The notes under the pieces were generated by a model. The model saw only the letters and a program-made list of their open reading frames with translations. It had not been told where the DNA came from and ran no database searches. Below, piece by piece: positions 1 to 12,783 of a stretch of 64,000 bases of DNA. The DNA comes from Auriscalpium vulgare (taxonomy: Eukaryota; Basidiomycota; Agaricomycetes; Russulales; Auriscalpiaceae), in NCBI GenBank assembly GCA_019915015.1, contig JAHBBC010000003.1, positions 372,001 through 436,000 of the forward strand, given 5' to 3'. Each line of letters starts with the position of its first letter. Position 1 is the stretch's first letter. The position numbers and the translations under genes were made by a program.

Positions 1-3000
1 ACTGGCACGCTAGAGTGAAGTAGGCACTGCCACAGGTACACTTGGTGCGTGCTTCCCTGCACGGTGACCTTCCCGCGAGACCACTTGGGCATGCCGGTTG
101 CAGCCTCTGTCGATGCGCGCAGGCAAATCATCGCAAGAAAGTGGGCATTGACTACAGCAGTCTTGCGCAAATGTAGGTTCCCTGGGCTGTAGTCCTTCTC
201 CGACAAGTGGAAGAGATAGTCGGTGACTATCATGTCCAGAACAGAGTCGCCGAGGAACTCCATCCGCTCGTAGGAGATCGTCTCCAAGTCGCTCTGGTAG
301 CTGACATGGGTCAGTGCCTCAACAAGTAGACTCTTCTTCTGGAACGTGTATCCGATCATCGCTTCGACGGCTGAGAGCTGCATGGGGTAGTGATCTAAAT
401 CAACAGCGCGCGACCGCATGGAATCAATGCGCTCCGGAAGTCGGCGCCATGGGATACCCAAGTCGAATACCCGGGCACACTCAATGCCCAGGTCAAATCC
501 GCCATGGATGTATGCTGCACCGATCAGTGCTTCAACGACGTCCGCAAGGACTTTGGTTGATAGGTCGCCCTTTGTCTTAGCCTTTCGCTTCTCCTTCTCC
601 GTCTTGGGAGACGCGTCGGGCCTCGTGCTTTCGTCATGGACGGATGTTTCGTCCACGCGAACGGTGCTGTGCCTGGGCTTCCACTTTTTCGGAGCATACA
701 TGTCTCGGATGATCCAAGTGTACATTTGCAAGCGAATAGCAGCCTTCGCCAGACGGGCATTCGAGACTGAGTGGTCCTTGCGTCGGGCTAAGTAACCCTC
801 GTGCCAGAGCGGGAACTCTGCCAAGAGCTGGATACTAACGACGTATTTTAGGACTGTGTCACCCAGCGTTTCCAGGCGCTGGTAATTGGAGCATTCCTGC
901 GATACCGGGGCTGTCGTGGCAGCGAGGAGAAGGCGCAGTGGGATGCTCGACAGAGGCGTATTCGTGAAAAGCGTGTCACGCATGTCTATGACAGTGTTCG
1001 TCAAGGCCAGGGAGCGCAAGATAGAGGGAAGCCACAGGGCGAATTGCGCGTCTTGCGGAGAAATGAGACCAACGGATGTCGAGTCTTCAAGGAGCAGGAA
1101 TGGCTTTTGGCTGGAAGCTTCCAGCCCCTTCGAATCGACCGGCATCGGAAGTAGAAAGTTCCGCTTGACGAGGGTTTTCACCTCAAGCAAGGGATATGTG
1201 ATGACGACGTCACCGTCGTCTGGGGCGTAGCGCTCGCGCAGAGCCGTCTCCTCCCCATCAGAGACGGGACCAGTCCGCCAGCGCAGGAATTGGTATACCT
1301 TTCCAAAGCGTCCGGATGCCCCTACGATGAAAAGGTCGCTTTGACGTCCAAACTGCTTGAGAAACCACGTCGAGGGGGCAAAGAGTGAACGATACGGCGG
1401 CCGGTCTGTCTCCAGCTCAGCATCGTGTGCCTCGCGCCTGCGACGCCACTCCGAAGAGTAGTCGTCATCGGGAGGCAGGATAAGATGAAGGAAGTCCATG
1501 TCTTCCCATTTCATCCGGGGCCCATAGATGGGCCAGAGAGTTTCGCGTGTGTAGGCTCGTGCCCGGAAGAGCGTTTCCGCATCTAACGAGGCTGGGGAGC
1601 TCTGTGATACAACACGGACTTGTGTGAAAGGCCGCTCTCGGGAGTGCAGGACGGGCATGTCATCCTCTAAGAGAGGTGCAACCTTAGCTCTGCTGAGAAG
1701 CTCCATCCGCGGCATGCCCTCGATCAAAAGCTCGGTCGACCACCACAAGTCTTGGGAGTCCGATGGAACCCAGGGATCCAGCTGGCTTGTCACACGCGCA
1801 GTGCCGTCGCGCTTCTCCACCTCCTTCAACAAGTTCCGCACTTCATCCTCGAGCTCGGGCTCCAGAACGCTTGTCCAAGGGAGGAGATTCTCATTTAATA
1901 GGCCATGCTCGTACAAGGCCATGTACGCCTGGAACGCCACGTGCCGTTTCGCGGAGATCTTGGTACGGTGAAGGCAAGGAGTGCTGAAGGTGCGGAACGC
2001 AGGGTCGACAAGTTTTGGAAGTGTGACGGTGCAACCGTATGGCCCATCGTACAGCGGCATGGAGCCGCCATAGGAGTGCCACTCTGGCGGGTACTCTGGA
2101 GGGTCAACGTCGTAGACAGGAGTGTGATTGCCGCGCCCGGAATGAGGAATGATAGAACAGAAGTGGTTGAGGTGTTCAATGGCCGAGTTCGATGTCAACA
2201 AAGCTCTGCAGTGAAGGGATGAGCACATGTGCCGATCCAGATGATGGATGATACATACCCAGTAGACTCTGCACGGAATCTCAGTGTGGTTTCCGCAGAA
2301 TCCTCCTCGTCGATGGTGGTTGACTCCGCAGGGTCCCTTCGGTCAGTGTTGTATAGGCGAACCATCTCCTGCTCCAACAGCTCCCACTTCGAAACAGTGC
2401 TGCGATGTGCCAAGTCGTCTGAAAACATCACGATGAAGCTGCTGCGCTTTTGACGCGCCCGCCCTCGACTCTGTGCCCAACTGACCATGTTCGGCGGAGG
2501 ATCCCACCGGACGACGCTGCAGCATGCTTGAATGTCCAGCCCCTCCTCGGCGACTGCCGTGGCAATGATCAAGTTCAGGTCACCGCTCCGGAAATCATTG
2601 AGTGTCTGGGTGGCAGGCTGCTTCAAAAAGTAACGTGTGATGTCGAGGAACGAGTGACGACGGGAGTTTTCCGAGTTCCCGAGGAGGCTGCCCACTTGGA
2701 AAAGCTGAGCGGTAAGGGGATGGTGGGTCAATAGCTCGGTCAATGCCAGAACCGCGTCGCGCCGGGTCACAAAAACCAAGCCCCGGTAGTCTTCGTCATG
2801 CCCTTCGAAAAAGATCTTCTCCTGCAGTAGAGCCTCGATAAGAGAGGTCAACTTGGGTGAGCTGCGGGCGACAATGTCTTCAGCGTCATAGGACACTGGC
2901 ACGATCTCGATGCGAGACAATGTATCCATGAGGTAGGCCTTCTCCCTGCTGCTCCAAGTGGAGGCATACTCGGGAAACAGCATATCGGCTCTCATAGCCT

Positions 3001-4138
3001 GTTCCTTGACGGTCTGTACAAACCAGTCAGCGGCCCACTCCCCGAGATCCATGCAGATCTCGTCTGCGGCTCGCCAGAAGTCCCGTAGACCCTTGTGAGT
3101 ATATGTGTCCTTCTTGCTGATCGTTTTGGACAATTTCTGGTCGATACGAGTCCATTCAGGGCCCTTTCGCATCTTCGACAGCTGTTGCCGCAGGCCGAGG
3201 ACGTATGGATCGTCGTCAATGTTGAGAGATTGTAGGACGTTAGCCAATGAAGCTACGTTCCGCGATGGAGGAGGTCCGATCATCTGATACGGCGATGCTG
3301 GGTATATGACGTGCTTGAACTCGGGACGGTGAACGAAGCCAGCGAGTTCCTCGCGGTAGAGAAGAGGTGCGCGAATGATGCAATCCAAATTGCTTTCGAT
3401 TTTGCTAAACGATGAGACCATGTCAATAACACCATAGCGTGCAAAACATGTCGGACAAACCTGAACGCACGCTCAACGTCGCCGCCGAATATAGGACTCG
3501 CCGTCAATCCGAGCACCATGGGGCGGATAACCGCCTCGGAGTTCGAGACCTGTTCTGGTACCTGAGGCCGCGGTGGCAGATGTGTGTAGAATTCCTGCAT
3601 TATGAGATTGTAAGGATGTCTGTCGGCAGCGTGATGGGCCTCGTCGAAAATCAGGAGGTTGATGTCGCGCCCCATATTGATATATCCGTGGCGCAGTGCG
3701 TTCAGTAGAACGTCGTGAGTGGTCACCATGATCCTGTGGGTTGCCAGGACGCTCCGCCACAGCTCAGCGTCCTTCCACTGGTCGGGTTCCATCGAGCCCG
3801 AGATCATGCCCACAGAAACAGGAAGATTGCCCGCGATTACCTGGTGTTGTTGAAGAGCGAGTGCCACAGTCGGGGCAAGGAACCAGGACACCTATTGCAG
3901 GGCGCAAGTTTCGTCACTCATGTCGGCGAGCCATTCCAACTGTGCAGCTGCGCACCTTCCTCGACACTCGCTCAGCCTCCAGCTTCATCCTGAGCACTGC
4001 GATATGCGTCTTCCCCGCTCCTGTGTCAAGTGCGATGACGATGTTCCGCCTCAGGCTTTCCTCCAACATTTCTTCCTGGTACTTGCGCGACATCGGCATA
4101 AGCGGCTCGCTGGTAGCGGGCTCTGGATCGATTGCCAT
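1..4138 (-). CDS. DCL: Dicer-like RNase III (partial, C-terminus beyond window start)
   Basis: Dicer cleaves double-stranded RNA into small interfering RNAs for gene silencing. The start at 4138 precedes a helicase with Walker A DTGAGKT (about 4010), the DEAH box FDEAHHAADRH (about 3640) and a helicase-C domain ending in SRGRARQ (about 2470). A Dicer dimerisation-type segment with YGCTVTLPK lies near 2035. RNase IIIa reads RLETLGDTVLKYVV near 865 and has the second acidic patch DVVEALIGAAY near 520. RNase IIIb reads ERMEFLGDSVLDMIV near 260. The reading ends in YLWQCLLH, the usual Dicer segment between the two IIIb acidic patches, so the last IIIb residues and any dsRNA-binding domain lie outside. 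No clear PAZ domain was seen. Several short introns interrupt the gene. Both visible RNase III signatures are intact, so it should be active. Confidence 0.93.
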
Positions 4139-4721
4139 GGCTGGATATGGCGTCTATGGCGGGAGCTAAGAGGAGGTGGAAGTTGGAAAAGTGCGCGCTC
4201 GGGCCTTTGTACGGTGGATCAACACAAAGGCCGCCGATAGGGACAACCGAACTGCTCAGAAGACAGCGAACTGCTCAGAAGATAGACAGACCGGATCTCG
4301 AGAGCATGGTGCAGTCCTAGGGTCTGCTCAGTGGATATTTCGGGAAGGATTGATGGATTGGCGCTGAGTTGATGTTGTGTGGCTGCAGAACATACTGCGG
4401 ACCTGCGGTCACACATCGCTGGCGGAAGATTGGCGGAATGTCACGATATGTCTGTGCGACTGCGGAGGACTGGAGCGGGAAGCTGCGCATGTCGTGTTTG
4501 AGAGCGTCAGGTGCGAGGACTGAAATTGCCACGGTGGACAGATAGATAGACATCATTGTATGACAATCAGAGTACATGGGATTATAGTTACTGTAACAGA
4601 TGGGAGATCTTAGCGAGACGATGCAGAAGGAATACAAGTGTACGAGATGCTAATGTCAATGCCAGGAAACGAGACCGGACCTACAGGACGATGCGAACAA
4701 TGCGAAAATCTAAGCGAACAC
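4139..4721. other. intergenic: Dicer promoter and RNR1 3' flank, with a 19-bp tandem duplication
   Basis: This 583-bp gap separates two minus-strand genes. It should carry the 3' end of RNR1 and the promoter of the Dicer gene. The only structure seen is a 19-bp direct tandem duplication at 4248..4266 and 4267..4285 (unit begins CGAACTGCTCAGAAGA) with one C/T difference, about 110-150 bp upstream of the Dicer ATG. Short ORFs here have no recognisable similarity. Confidence 0.6.
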
Positions 4722-7700
4722 TCAGGCAGAGCACATCAAGCATGCCTCCTTGTTCTCCAGCGAGCACGCGAGTTTCTCCGCCTCAAGCTCGCGCTCGTTT
4801 TTGCGCAGCAGCGCCGCAGCAAACTCTGAGTCTGCCTCCGCAGCCAAGCGCTGCTTGTCATCTAAGCCTGCGAGGATGTCGTTTGAATCAGAAGGAGTGA
4901 TGGGAAGGGCAGGAGACGCCGGAGACAACGAGGCTGCGTGTTCCTCAACCTTGATTCCGACCACGGGGGCGTGGGCGGGGACGCGAGGAGAGACGGGCTC
5001 AAACTTCACGGTGTTGGACGTGGCAGGTTGGTACTCTGGAGGAGGGGTGATGACGCCGCTCTTCGTTGTCACCCGGCGCTGGGCAGGGGATGACAACGGC
5101 AAGATAGGAACACGATTCTGTTCGGCCTTCTGCTGCTTGACCTGCGCGACCAGGTTTTGGTCCACAGTGAACTGAATGGCCTGAGCGGCAGGGCGCGTGC
5201 GTAAGTAATACATGCCCGTCTTGAGGCCCTTCTTCCAGCCGTAGAAGTGCATGCTTGTGAGCTGCCCATTCGTGGGTGCTTGCAAATGGACGTTCAAGCT
5301 CTGGCTCTGGCAGATGAATGCGCCACGGTCCGCAGCGAGATCGAGGACTTTCTTCTGCGAGATCTCCCAGACGGTCTTGTAGATGGACTTGATCTCGGTC
5401 GGGATCTCGGGGATGCTCTGGATGGAGCCGTTGTAGGCAATGATCCGGTTCTTCATGTTGTCGTCCCACAGACCGAGGTCGACGAGCTCGCGCAGCAACC
5501 ACGGGCACACGACTTGGAACTCGCCGGCTAACACGCGGCGCGTATAGATATTGCTACAGGTCATATGAGGAACGAGTACGAACGGTCAAACACAGAAAGC
5601 GCACCTCGTGTAGGGCTCGAAGCACTCATTGAAGCCCAGGATTTGACTTGTCGACGCGGTGGGCATCGGCGCCACAAGAAGAGAGTTCCTCAGGCCATGA
5701 ACAGCGACCTTGTCCTTCAGCGTATCCCAGTCCCATAGGCTCGATGGGGTTATTCCCCAGAGGTCGAACTGCAGCTGACCATTTGAAGCGGGACTCCCTT
5801 CGTAGGTCTCGTAGTGGCCCTCGACAGCCGCGAGCTCGCAGCTAGCCTCGACTGCGGCGTGGTAAATTGTTTCGAAGATCTTCAGATTGAGTTCGCGCGC
5901 TTGCTCGCTTTCAAATGGCATGCGTAGAATCATGAAGGCGTCTGCGAGACCATTGACACCGAGCCCGATGGGACGATGGCGCATGTTGGACTTGCGAGCC
6001 TCAGGGATGGGGTAAAAGTTGATGTCGATGATCTTGTTCAAGTTGCGCGTGACAACCTTGGCTACGTCATGGAGCTTCTGGAAGTCGTATGTGCCGTTGA
6101 CGATGAAAGAGGGAAGGGCAAGGGAGGCGAGGTTGCAGACGGCGGTCTCGTCCGGAGCCGAGTACTCCATGATCTCCGTGCAGAGATTGGATGACTTGAT
6201 GGTGCCCAAATTGTTCTGGTTCGACTTCCCTACGACATTGTTAGCATGGATTGGTGTCGTCGCCGGACATGCTTACTGTTGGCGGCATCCTTGTAGCACA
6301 TGAATGGCCCTCCCGTCTCGATTTGCGCGTCCAATATGGCATACCACAGCTTCTGGGCAGGAATTGACTTGCGAGCACGACCCTCGCGTTCGTACTGTTC
6401 GAAGAGCTCCTCAAACTCGTTTCCGTACACCTCAGGGAGGCCAGGCGCCTCATCAGGCGAGAAGAGTGACCAGGTGCCACCAGACTCCACACGCTTCATG
6501 CTGCGATACAAATTAGCATAGGTAGCAACACACAAATGAAAATACAACTTACAACAGATCGGGAATCCAGAGAGCATAGAACAGATCACGGGCACGGACT
6601 TCTTCTTTTCCATGGTTCTTACGGAGATCGAGAAACTCGAAAATGTCTGCATGCCAAGGCTCGAGGTAGATAGCGAAGGCGCCCGGACGCTTGTTGCCAC
6701 CTTGATCAACATAGCGAGCGGTGGCATCATATGCGCGGAGCATGGGGACGATACCGTTCGAATAGCCGTTGGTGCCGGCGATGTAAGATCTACGAAGCAT
6801 TAGACACAGAAGAAAGACTACACAGCACGTGTGCTCACCCAGTGGCACGGATGTTGTGGATGTGAAGGCCGATACCACCAGCAGTCTTGCTGATCATAGC
6901 GCAGTTCTTGAGGGTATCATAGATGCCCTCGATTGAATCATCCTTCATGGCTACCAAGAAGCAGGAGCTCAGCTGTGCGTTGGGAGTACCGGCATTGAAG
7001 AGGGTAGGCGACGCATGGGTGAAGTAACGCGAGGACATCAGGTTATATGTCTCAATGGCGCGCTCGACGTCACCGCCGTGAATGCCGACGGCGACACGCA
7101 TGAGGAGATGTTGGGGGCGCTCGGCGACGCGGCCATTGATGCGGAGGAGGTAAGAACGCTCAAGTGTCTTGAAACCGAAGCTATAAAGTCGTCAGCACGA
7201 GCGCCAGTGGTAGCACAAACTACGCACAAATTGTACTGGAAGTCGCGCTCGTATATGATAGCAGAGTCGTAGACTTGTGCGTTGGCCATGATGTGCTTAT
7301 AGGTTTCCTCGGCGATCATGCCAGCAGGCCGCCCCGTCTTCGGGTTCACTGAAGCGACTGTCAAGACGTATGCGTTTGACGAAGACTCCAACACTCACCA
7401 TATTCATACAAATCTTTAACAACATGTGAGAAGTTTTTCTTGGTATCCTTGTGGAGGTTAGAGACCGCGATACGGGCGGCGAGAACGGCGTAGTCAGGAT
7501 GCTTGGTGGTAAGGTAGGCTGCGGTCTCTGCAGCGAGGTTCTAAATATTTTTGATGTTATAGCGGTCCTCGACGTGAAGAGATGAGGCGTACGTCGAGCT
7601 CGCTAGTCGTCACACCCTGGAAGACACCTTGAACAACCTTCTGTGATACCCTGCGCCTACGTCAATACCATGTATGGCTAGCGGAAGGTTCAACGCACTC

Positions 7701-8001
7701 TATGGGGTTGACATGCGAGTTGTCGAGACCATAGCAAAGCTTGCGAATGCGAGCAGTGATCTGTAGCTGACAGTGAGCGATGTGGTCGACGACGCCGACG
7801 AAGACGCGAACCTTGTCAAACTGGACGCGTTCTTTGCGGCTGGTAGAGAAGTTTGTGAGTCAACAGAGCCATTCGACGCGTCCTGGTTATTGTACGAACC
7901 CGTCTAGGGCAAGCGTGTTCGTCGTCAGTCTACTCCGCATCAGAAAAAGCTTGGAGCTCACCTCGCTTGTAGACAAATGTGGCGGAGGATGAGGAAGCCA
8001 T
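4722..8001 (-). CDS. RNR1: ribonucleoside-diphosphate reductase large subunit (class Ia)
   Basis: It reduces ribonucleoside diphosphates to deoxy forms with the small subunit (Rnr2-type) and sets the dNTP supply for S phase. The start at 8001 gives [15 protein letters not shown], the beginning of the N-terminal ATP-cone. The active-site segment [14 protein letters not shown] followed by CNLASLALP (about 6150) holds the catalytic Cys and Glu and one redox Cys. The C-terminal core reads [20 protein letters not shown]. The protein ends in [14 protein letters not shown], the swinging-arm CxxC tail of eukaryotic large subunits, so the stop at 4722 is the true end. Several introns split the gene. 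Three ACGCGT boxes upstream suggest S-phase control. Residue content looks complete. Confidence 0.95.
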
Positions 8002-8106
8002 GGCAGTGGACGATAAAGCAGCGGAAGTAGGTAGCACGAGCGGGGCGGCGGGTCTGAGATGAGGGAAGGAGGCAAGGGGGATGGGGGGAAGGAACAACGC
8101 GACCGA

Positions 8107-8384
8107 ACGCGTTTTATTGACTGGTGTGACTAAGCCGAGTCGCGTCTGTTGTCCTGTATTTGCACCACTCAGCAGAGTCGCGTTTTTACGCGTCAACCAC
8201 GTCCGAATGATCTTAGACTCCTCTTAGAAATTAGTGAGAGTCGTTTTGATCCTGCTCAATTATCCTTGGGTGTTTTTGCGGGGGCATGGGGCCGGAATCG
8301 AGGGCGGAACAGTTGGCTATGAGGTTAGGGTTGAGCGCGCTTCAACGAGGTGGCAGGTCGCGTTGTTGGGCAATATTGACGCGT
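8107..8384. promoter_or_regulatory. cluster of three MluI cell-cycle boxes upstream of RNR1
   Basis: ACGCGT occurs at 8107..8112, 8188..8193 and 8379..8384, about 105, 190 and 380 bp upstream of the RNR1 ATG at 8001. ACGCGT is the binding core of MBF (Mbp1-Swi6 or Cdc10 complexes), which drives G1/S genes including ribonucleotide reductase in yeasts. The rest of the 8002..8663 gap holds no supported gene and also serves as the 3' flank of NAT10. Sites are seen directly; function is inferred. Confidence 0.6.
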
Positions 8385-8663
8385 CGTGTACTGTCTCGTG
8401 CAGCATTCGTTGATGACTCGCTACGACATCGTTTTGATGGTGTGAACCATCAGTCAGTCGTCGATGATAAAGCCGCCTTCGGTGATATCGATACACATGA
8501 CTCCCGGTACTACAGAAGGTATCCTGTGCCAAAGGGACAGACACGGGCGTGTAACGATTAAGGCGTTATGCCAAACGAATGCAGGGTTGGTGAACCCATG
8601 TCAGCCAACGCCTTTATACACGGACGGCCCACCGATAAAGCAGGCCACTGCTGCGCGCCCATC

Positions 8664-11600
8664 TCACTTCCGCTTAACGGGCTTGCTCCGACGCGTTTTC
8701 TTCTTGTCGGCGGCTGCTTCCGGCTCATCCCCCGCCTTCCTCTTCTGGCCCGCCGGAGTGCCTTTCACGCTGACTAGCGTCGACTTGCCGCTACCACTGT
8801 TGCGCACCTGGGCCTCCGCCGCCGACCAGTCCGCCGAGGCGTCGTTGATCGCGTATCTAAGCCATGGACAAGCTGATGAGCGTCAACCCCGAGCCACATG
8901 TGCGTGCCACGTAGAAATGGAGAACACTCACCGACTGAGATCCAAGGCATCAATCATGGCTCGTTGCTTCTCCTTCATGGCGGTGGTCACTTCATGACCG
9001 GCCCGGTTTAGCTCAGTTTCCATATCCTTTATGCCACGCTCCGAGGCCACCTCTATTGAACGTTGGGCTCCGTCGCCAACATCTGCGGAGACTGTATGGG
9101 GGATGGTCGCACTGATTGCCGCCTTTTGGATTTCCAACAACTTCGTCGAGATTTTACGAATGAGCTTGACGAAGAGAGCAAGGGCCTGTGACACCGGCAA
9201 CTGCAGTTCCGTCTGCCGAGAGCCAATGTCGGTGGATGCGCAAGCATAGCATTATGATGGCAGCTCACCTCGATCTCTTCGATGCTCTTCCGCTGCAAAC
9301 CCATGCCAAGCAGTATGCTGCTCTGGATTGCACTCAGCCGAATATCCTCGCCAAACCTCTTTCCGAAATAGAGCGCAGCAACGGTAGGCAGCAGATCCAG
9401 GATGACGTGATAGTCGAGCGCGTTTTGCGCGTACGACTCTAACCTTTTGAGATCGAATGGCGTGAGAAGAAAAGAAAGCTCCTCAGTCGAAAGGGCTATA
9501 GTGGTGCGTTAGTAGCTGCGAGGAGAACCGCTCAGGTGAGCCTGACCCTGACCTGATAGCTTTCCCGAGCCCAAGAATTTGACGCCAGAGTTGGCGGCTT
9601 CAAGGACACTTAGGCCCATGACGCTACCAAACTGACGGAATTTAAAGGAGAGGAGCGAGATAAAGCGACGCCGGAAGTCTGCGCTCCATCAGCATACCGC
9701 CATACCTCACGAGTAGAAGAAGATTTACCTTTTGAAAACTCCCCCAGCCAGTCAAGGTCGCCAGGGTCTGATGAGTTAAGACCTCGCACCATCACCATAG
9801 AGTGTTCTCCCGTCAATTCACTCTGGGTCTGACGGACGTATAGCGGTACGTATCCAGCTCGTTTCCAGAAGCTACCGGAAGCGTCACTAAGGCGTGCTTG
9901 TTGAGCATGCGAGATGACAAACTAACCGGAGAAGCTGTGGTGTCAGTCCGTACGACACCCCGAGATAATCCAGTGATTCAGGTTTCCGCTCGCTAAGTCG
10001 TTGAAGTAGCGGAGGCATAGCGTTGGGCGAGCGAATGGCGACAGTCTCTGTCAAAAGGTCTGCAGACTTCCAAAATGTCAGTTCCTCTGCGTCCTATTGA
10101 TACGTGTCGTTGGCTCACTTTGTCCACTGCTGCATTGGAGTAGGATTTGTCTTGCTGTGACCCTTCGTCGAGGTTGAAGTATTCACCCGAGTAGTAAGCA
10201 TTCAGCGCCGTCAGCGCTCGGGCTCCGTATCCCATCTGCATGATAGTCAAATCGGCTTCGTGTTTAGGAGCGCGAAATGCACGCACATTCGAATAATCTG
10301 GATGTGTTGCAATCCGCACGACTCGCGCGCCACTCATCAACGCAAATTTGCCTTCCTGGAACTGCTGTGCAACCAGCCACGGAATCATGTCCCCACCGGC
10401 GCGTAAGCCACGACTCAAACCTTCCATGATGGCCTGCCGGCTGATGTTCCCTTCCAGCGCCACCTGAAGTACAACAAGCGGCTCTGGTAGATGTGACTCG
10501 TCGTCCTTGATCGGCGGTAGCAGAACGAATAGATGATGAGCAGGCGCGTCGGACATAAGCTGCAGGTCGTTGGGCTGGTTCTTGTAGTGGGAGGCAACGT
10601 AAAGTGCCATCATCCGTTGTAGGAACACTTCGGACGCGGGATGATAAGAGAAGAGCGTGTCGCGCGAGACATAGAAGAGCTCGCACTGCGAAGGATGTGG
10701 GGTCCCGTGCAGGCCCGAACTAGAAGTGATGGTAGCGTCGAGACAGAGGAGACCATTGAGCCAGCGCTCAACCCTGTCTCCGGCAGAGTATCGGATGGGC
10801 GTCTCAAGCTTGATTTCCCGCAAACTGCGCGCCTTCGGCGGGGCGGCATGTGCTGGCTTTTTTGTGGACGATGTGGCATCCTCGGCGGTGTCCTTCGAAA
10901 GCGAAGGTCTTGTCGACTCGCGTAGCTGTTGTATAAGCTTGAGCGAGAGTGACCGCCCAGTGCCTTCGTAGCCGTTGATAGTCGATGCAAGGAATACGAG
11001 GTAGGGCCCGATGAGGTTGCGAACGAGGGGTAAAGGGATAGCCGCCGCCTCGTCTATTATGACGAGCTCAGCCTGCCCAAGGACATGAGCATCTTGAGGC
11101 TGAATGTACTAGAAGGAGATTGTCAAGGAGCGAAGATTAAGTGCTAAAGAATCACGAACCTGTATAGTTTGTCGGTGTTGCCGGAAGACATTGACGCGTA
11201 CGATAGCTTTGTTGAAGTCTGGATTCGTACTTTGTGCGATGTCATAATCAAGGTGCTCCTCGTACCCGAGCGTATCCATGCCCTTGAAAATGAACTCGAA
11301 GAGCGTCTTCAGGTTCTCTGGGCTTGGGCTCGTCACAAAGATGTTCGAGTACCCGTGCGCCAAGGCTGCAGCGATCGCCAGTCCCAATGCCGCTGACTTC
11401 CCCCGCCCACGACCAGCCGTCAGTGTGACAGTGGAGCTCAAAGTCTTGTCGGCGATCGCGTCGACAAACGTCAAGACTGCTTGTGCTTGATCGAGCGTCT
11501 TCGCTAGCTTCACGAGTTCACCGACAGGCTTCGTGTCCTCAAGGCTGACTTTTAGGTCCTCTAGCTCGGAATGTACTTTTCCCTTGCCCCGGTCTTCATC

Positions 11601-12406
11601 GAGGGCCTTGATGTCCTTTCCGCGTGAGATGGGAAGGACGTTGAGCTCGTCGTCAAGCACTATGCAATCGTCGCATGACCCAAGCGACAGAATGAACCGC
11701 TCGTTGAAACGAGCAACCACATCGTCATGGGATGAAGTTCGATACCTCGCATGAACGTCCTACGCCAGCTGATTCAGACCCATAAAGTGTCACCGAAAAT
11801 TTCGTGCTTACCATGGTCATTGTGTAGAGTTGCCGCAGAGATGACATCGTTTTCAGGAGGAGCACGACGAGTCCACCGCCTTCAACGGTTTCTATCGTCC
11901 GGGCGAGCAAGTTCGGGGTGATAGCCTCGAAGTCCTGCAAAACCAGCATTCCATATGTGTTTCCAAGGATCTTGTGTGACTCCTTGTAGTATCTAGGAAG
12001 AATGGGCCTCTTTAATCCGGAGGATTTGGAGGCTCACGCACGTATAGCGGATGTCTGTGACGGTGATGAATATCTCGAACGGGTCCTGCTCATTCGCCTC
12101 CCTCTTTCCTAGCTTGACATCCCGCTTTATCTTTGCCTCACGTTTCTTCCGGTGGCTGTATTGACGATTGTCAGGAACGACTTGTAATTGCGCAGAAAGA
12201 CAAACGCACCTGGAGAAACCTAGGTCCTTCTTATAACACCATAAAACGGACGGACGAGCCGATACACGGGCCTGTGACAGCAGAAAGTGTAAATTTACGA
12301 CCTGGTCTCGTCCCTTGTCTCCAACAAGCACTATGAAGGATCTATGATTCGTTTTGACATTGTTGTTGATGAGGATGGGTATTCGAGGATCAAGTTGCTT
12401 GCGCAT
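8664..12406 (-). CDS. KRE33: RNA cytidine acetyltransferase NAT10/Kre33
   Basis: This nucleolar enzyme uses ATP and acetyl-CoA to form N4-acetylcytidine in 18S rRNA and some tRNAs, and it is needed for small-subunit assembly. The start at 12406 gives MRKQLDPRIPILINN, matching the family N-terminus. HRKKREAKIKRDVKLGKREANEQDPFE follows in pieces, then the DUF1726 region with QDFEAITPNLLARTIETVEGGG (about 11900). The helicase-like domain has the Walker A segment TAGRGRGKSAALGLAI (about 11400) and SNIFVTSPSPENLKTLFEFI. GNAT and C-terminal tRNA-binding segments follow. The protein ends in a basic tail, KKKTRRSKPVKRK, with the stop at 8664. Several introns. It is transcribed divergently from the BTB gene, 377 bp away. 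Confidence 0.94.
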
Positions 12407-12783
12407 GTCGCTCCTGGTCGGGTCGGCAGGGATAGGTAAGGTGGGAGCGCCGCGATTGCCGAATGTGTAGACGGTAGAGGGTACTGCAGCAGCTAGCTGA
12501 GGCCAGAATAACTTGAAGTCTGGACGGGAGGATTGAAGTCACTTGACAATGAAAGTTTCGAGCGATCCGAGACCACGTGGTTATCTTATCGCGCAGCGCA
12601 CTGCGGCAGCGACCGCGCCGCTGCCTTGTTGCAACTTGTCACCTTTCCTCTCTTCTGCAAGTGAGGCATTTCTATACCTTCCCCTTATATATCTCTCTTT
12701 CGTTGTCTGGAAACGCCGTATCAACGTGAGCTGATCGAGCTATTCTTGCTGTTCTCACTCTTAGACCATCTCTCAGCTCATTG

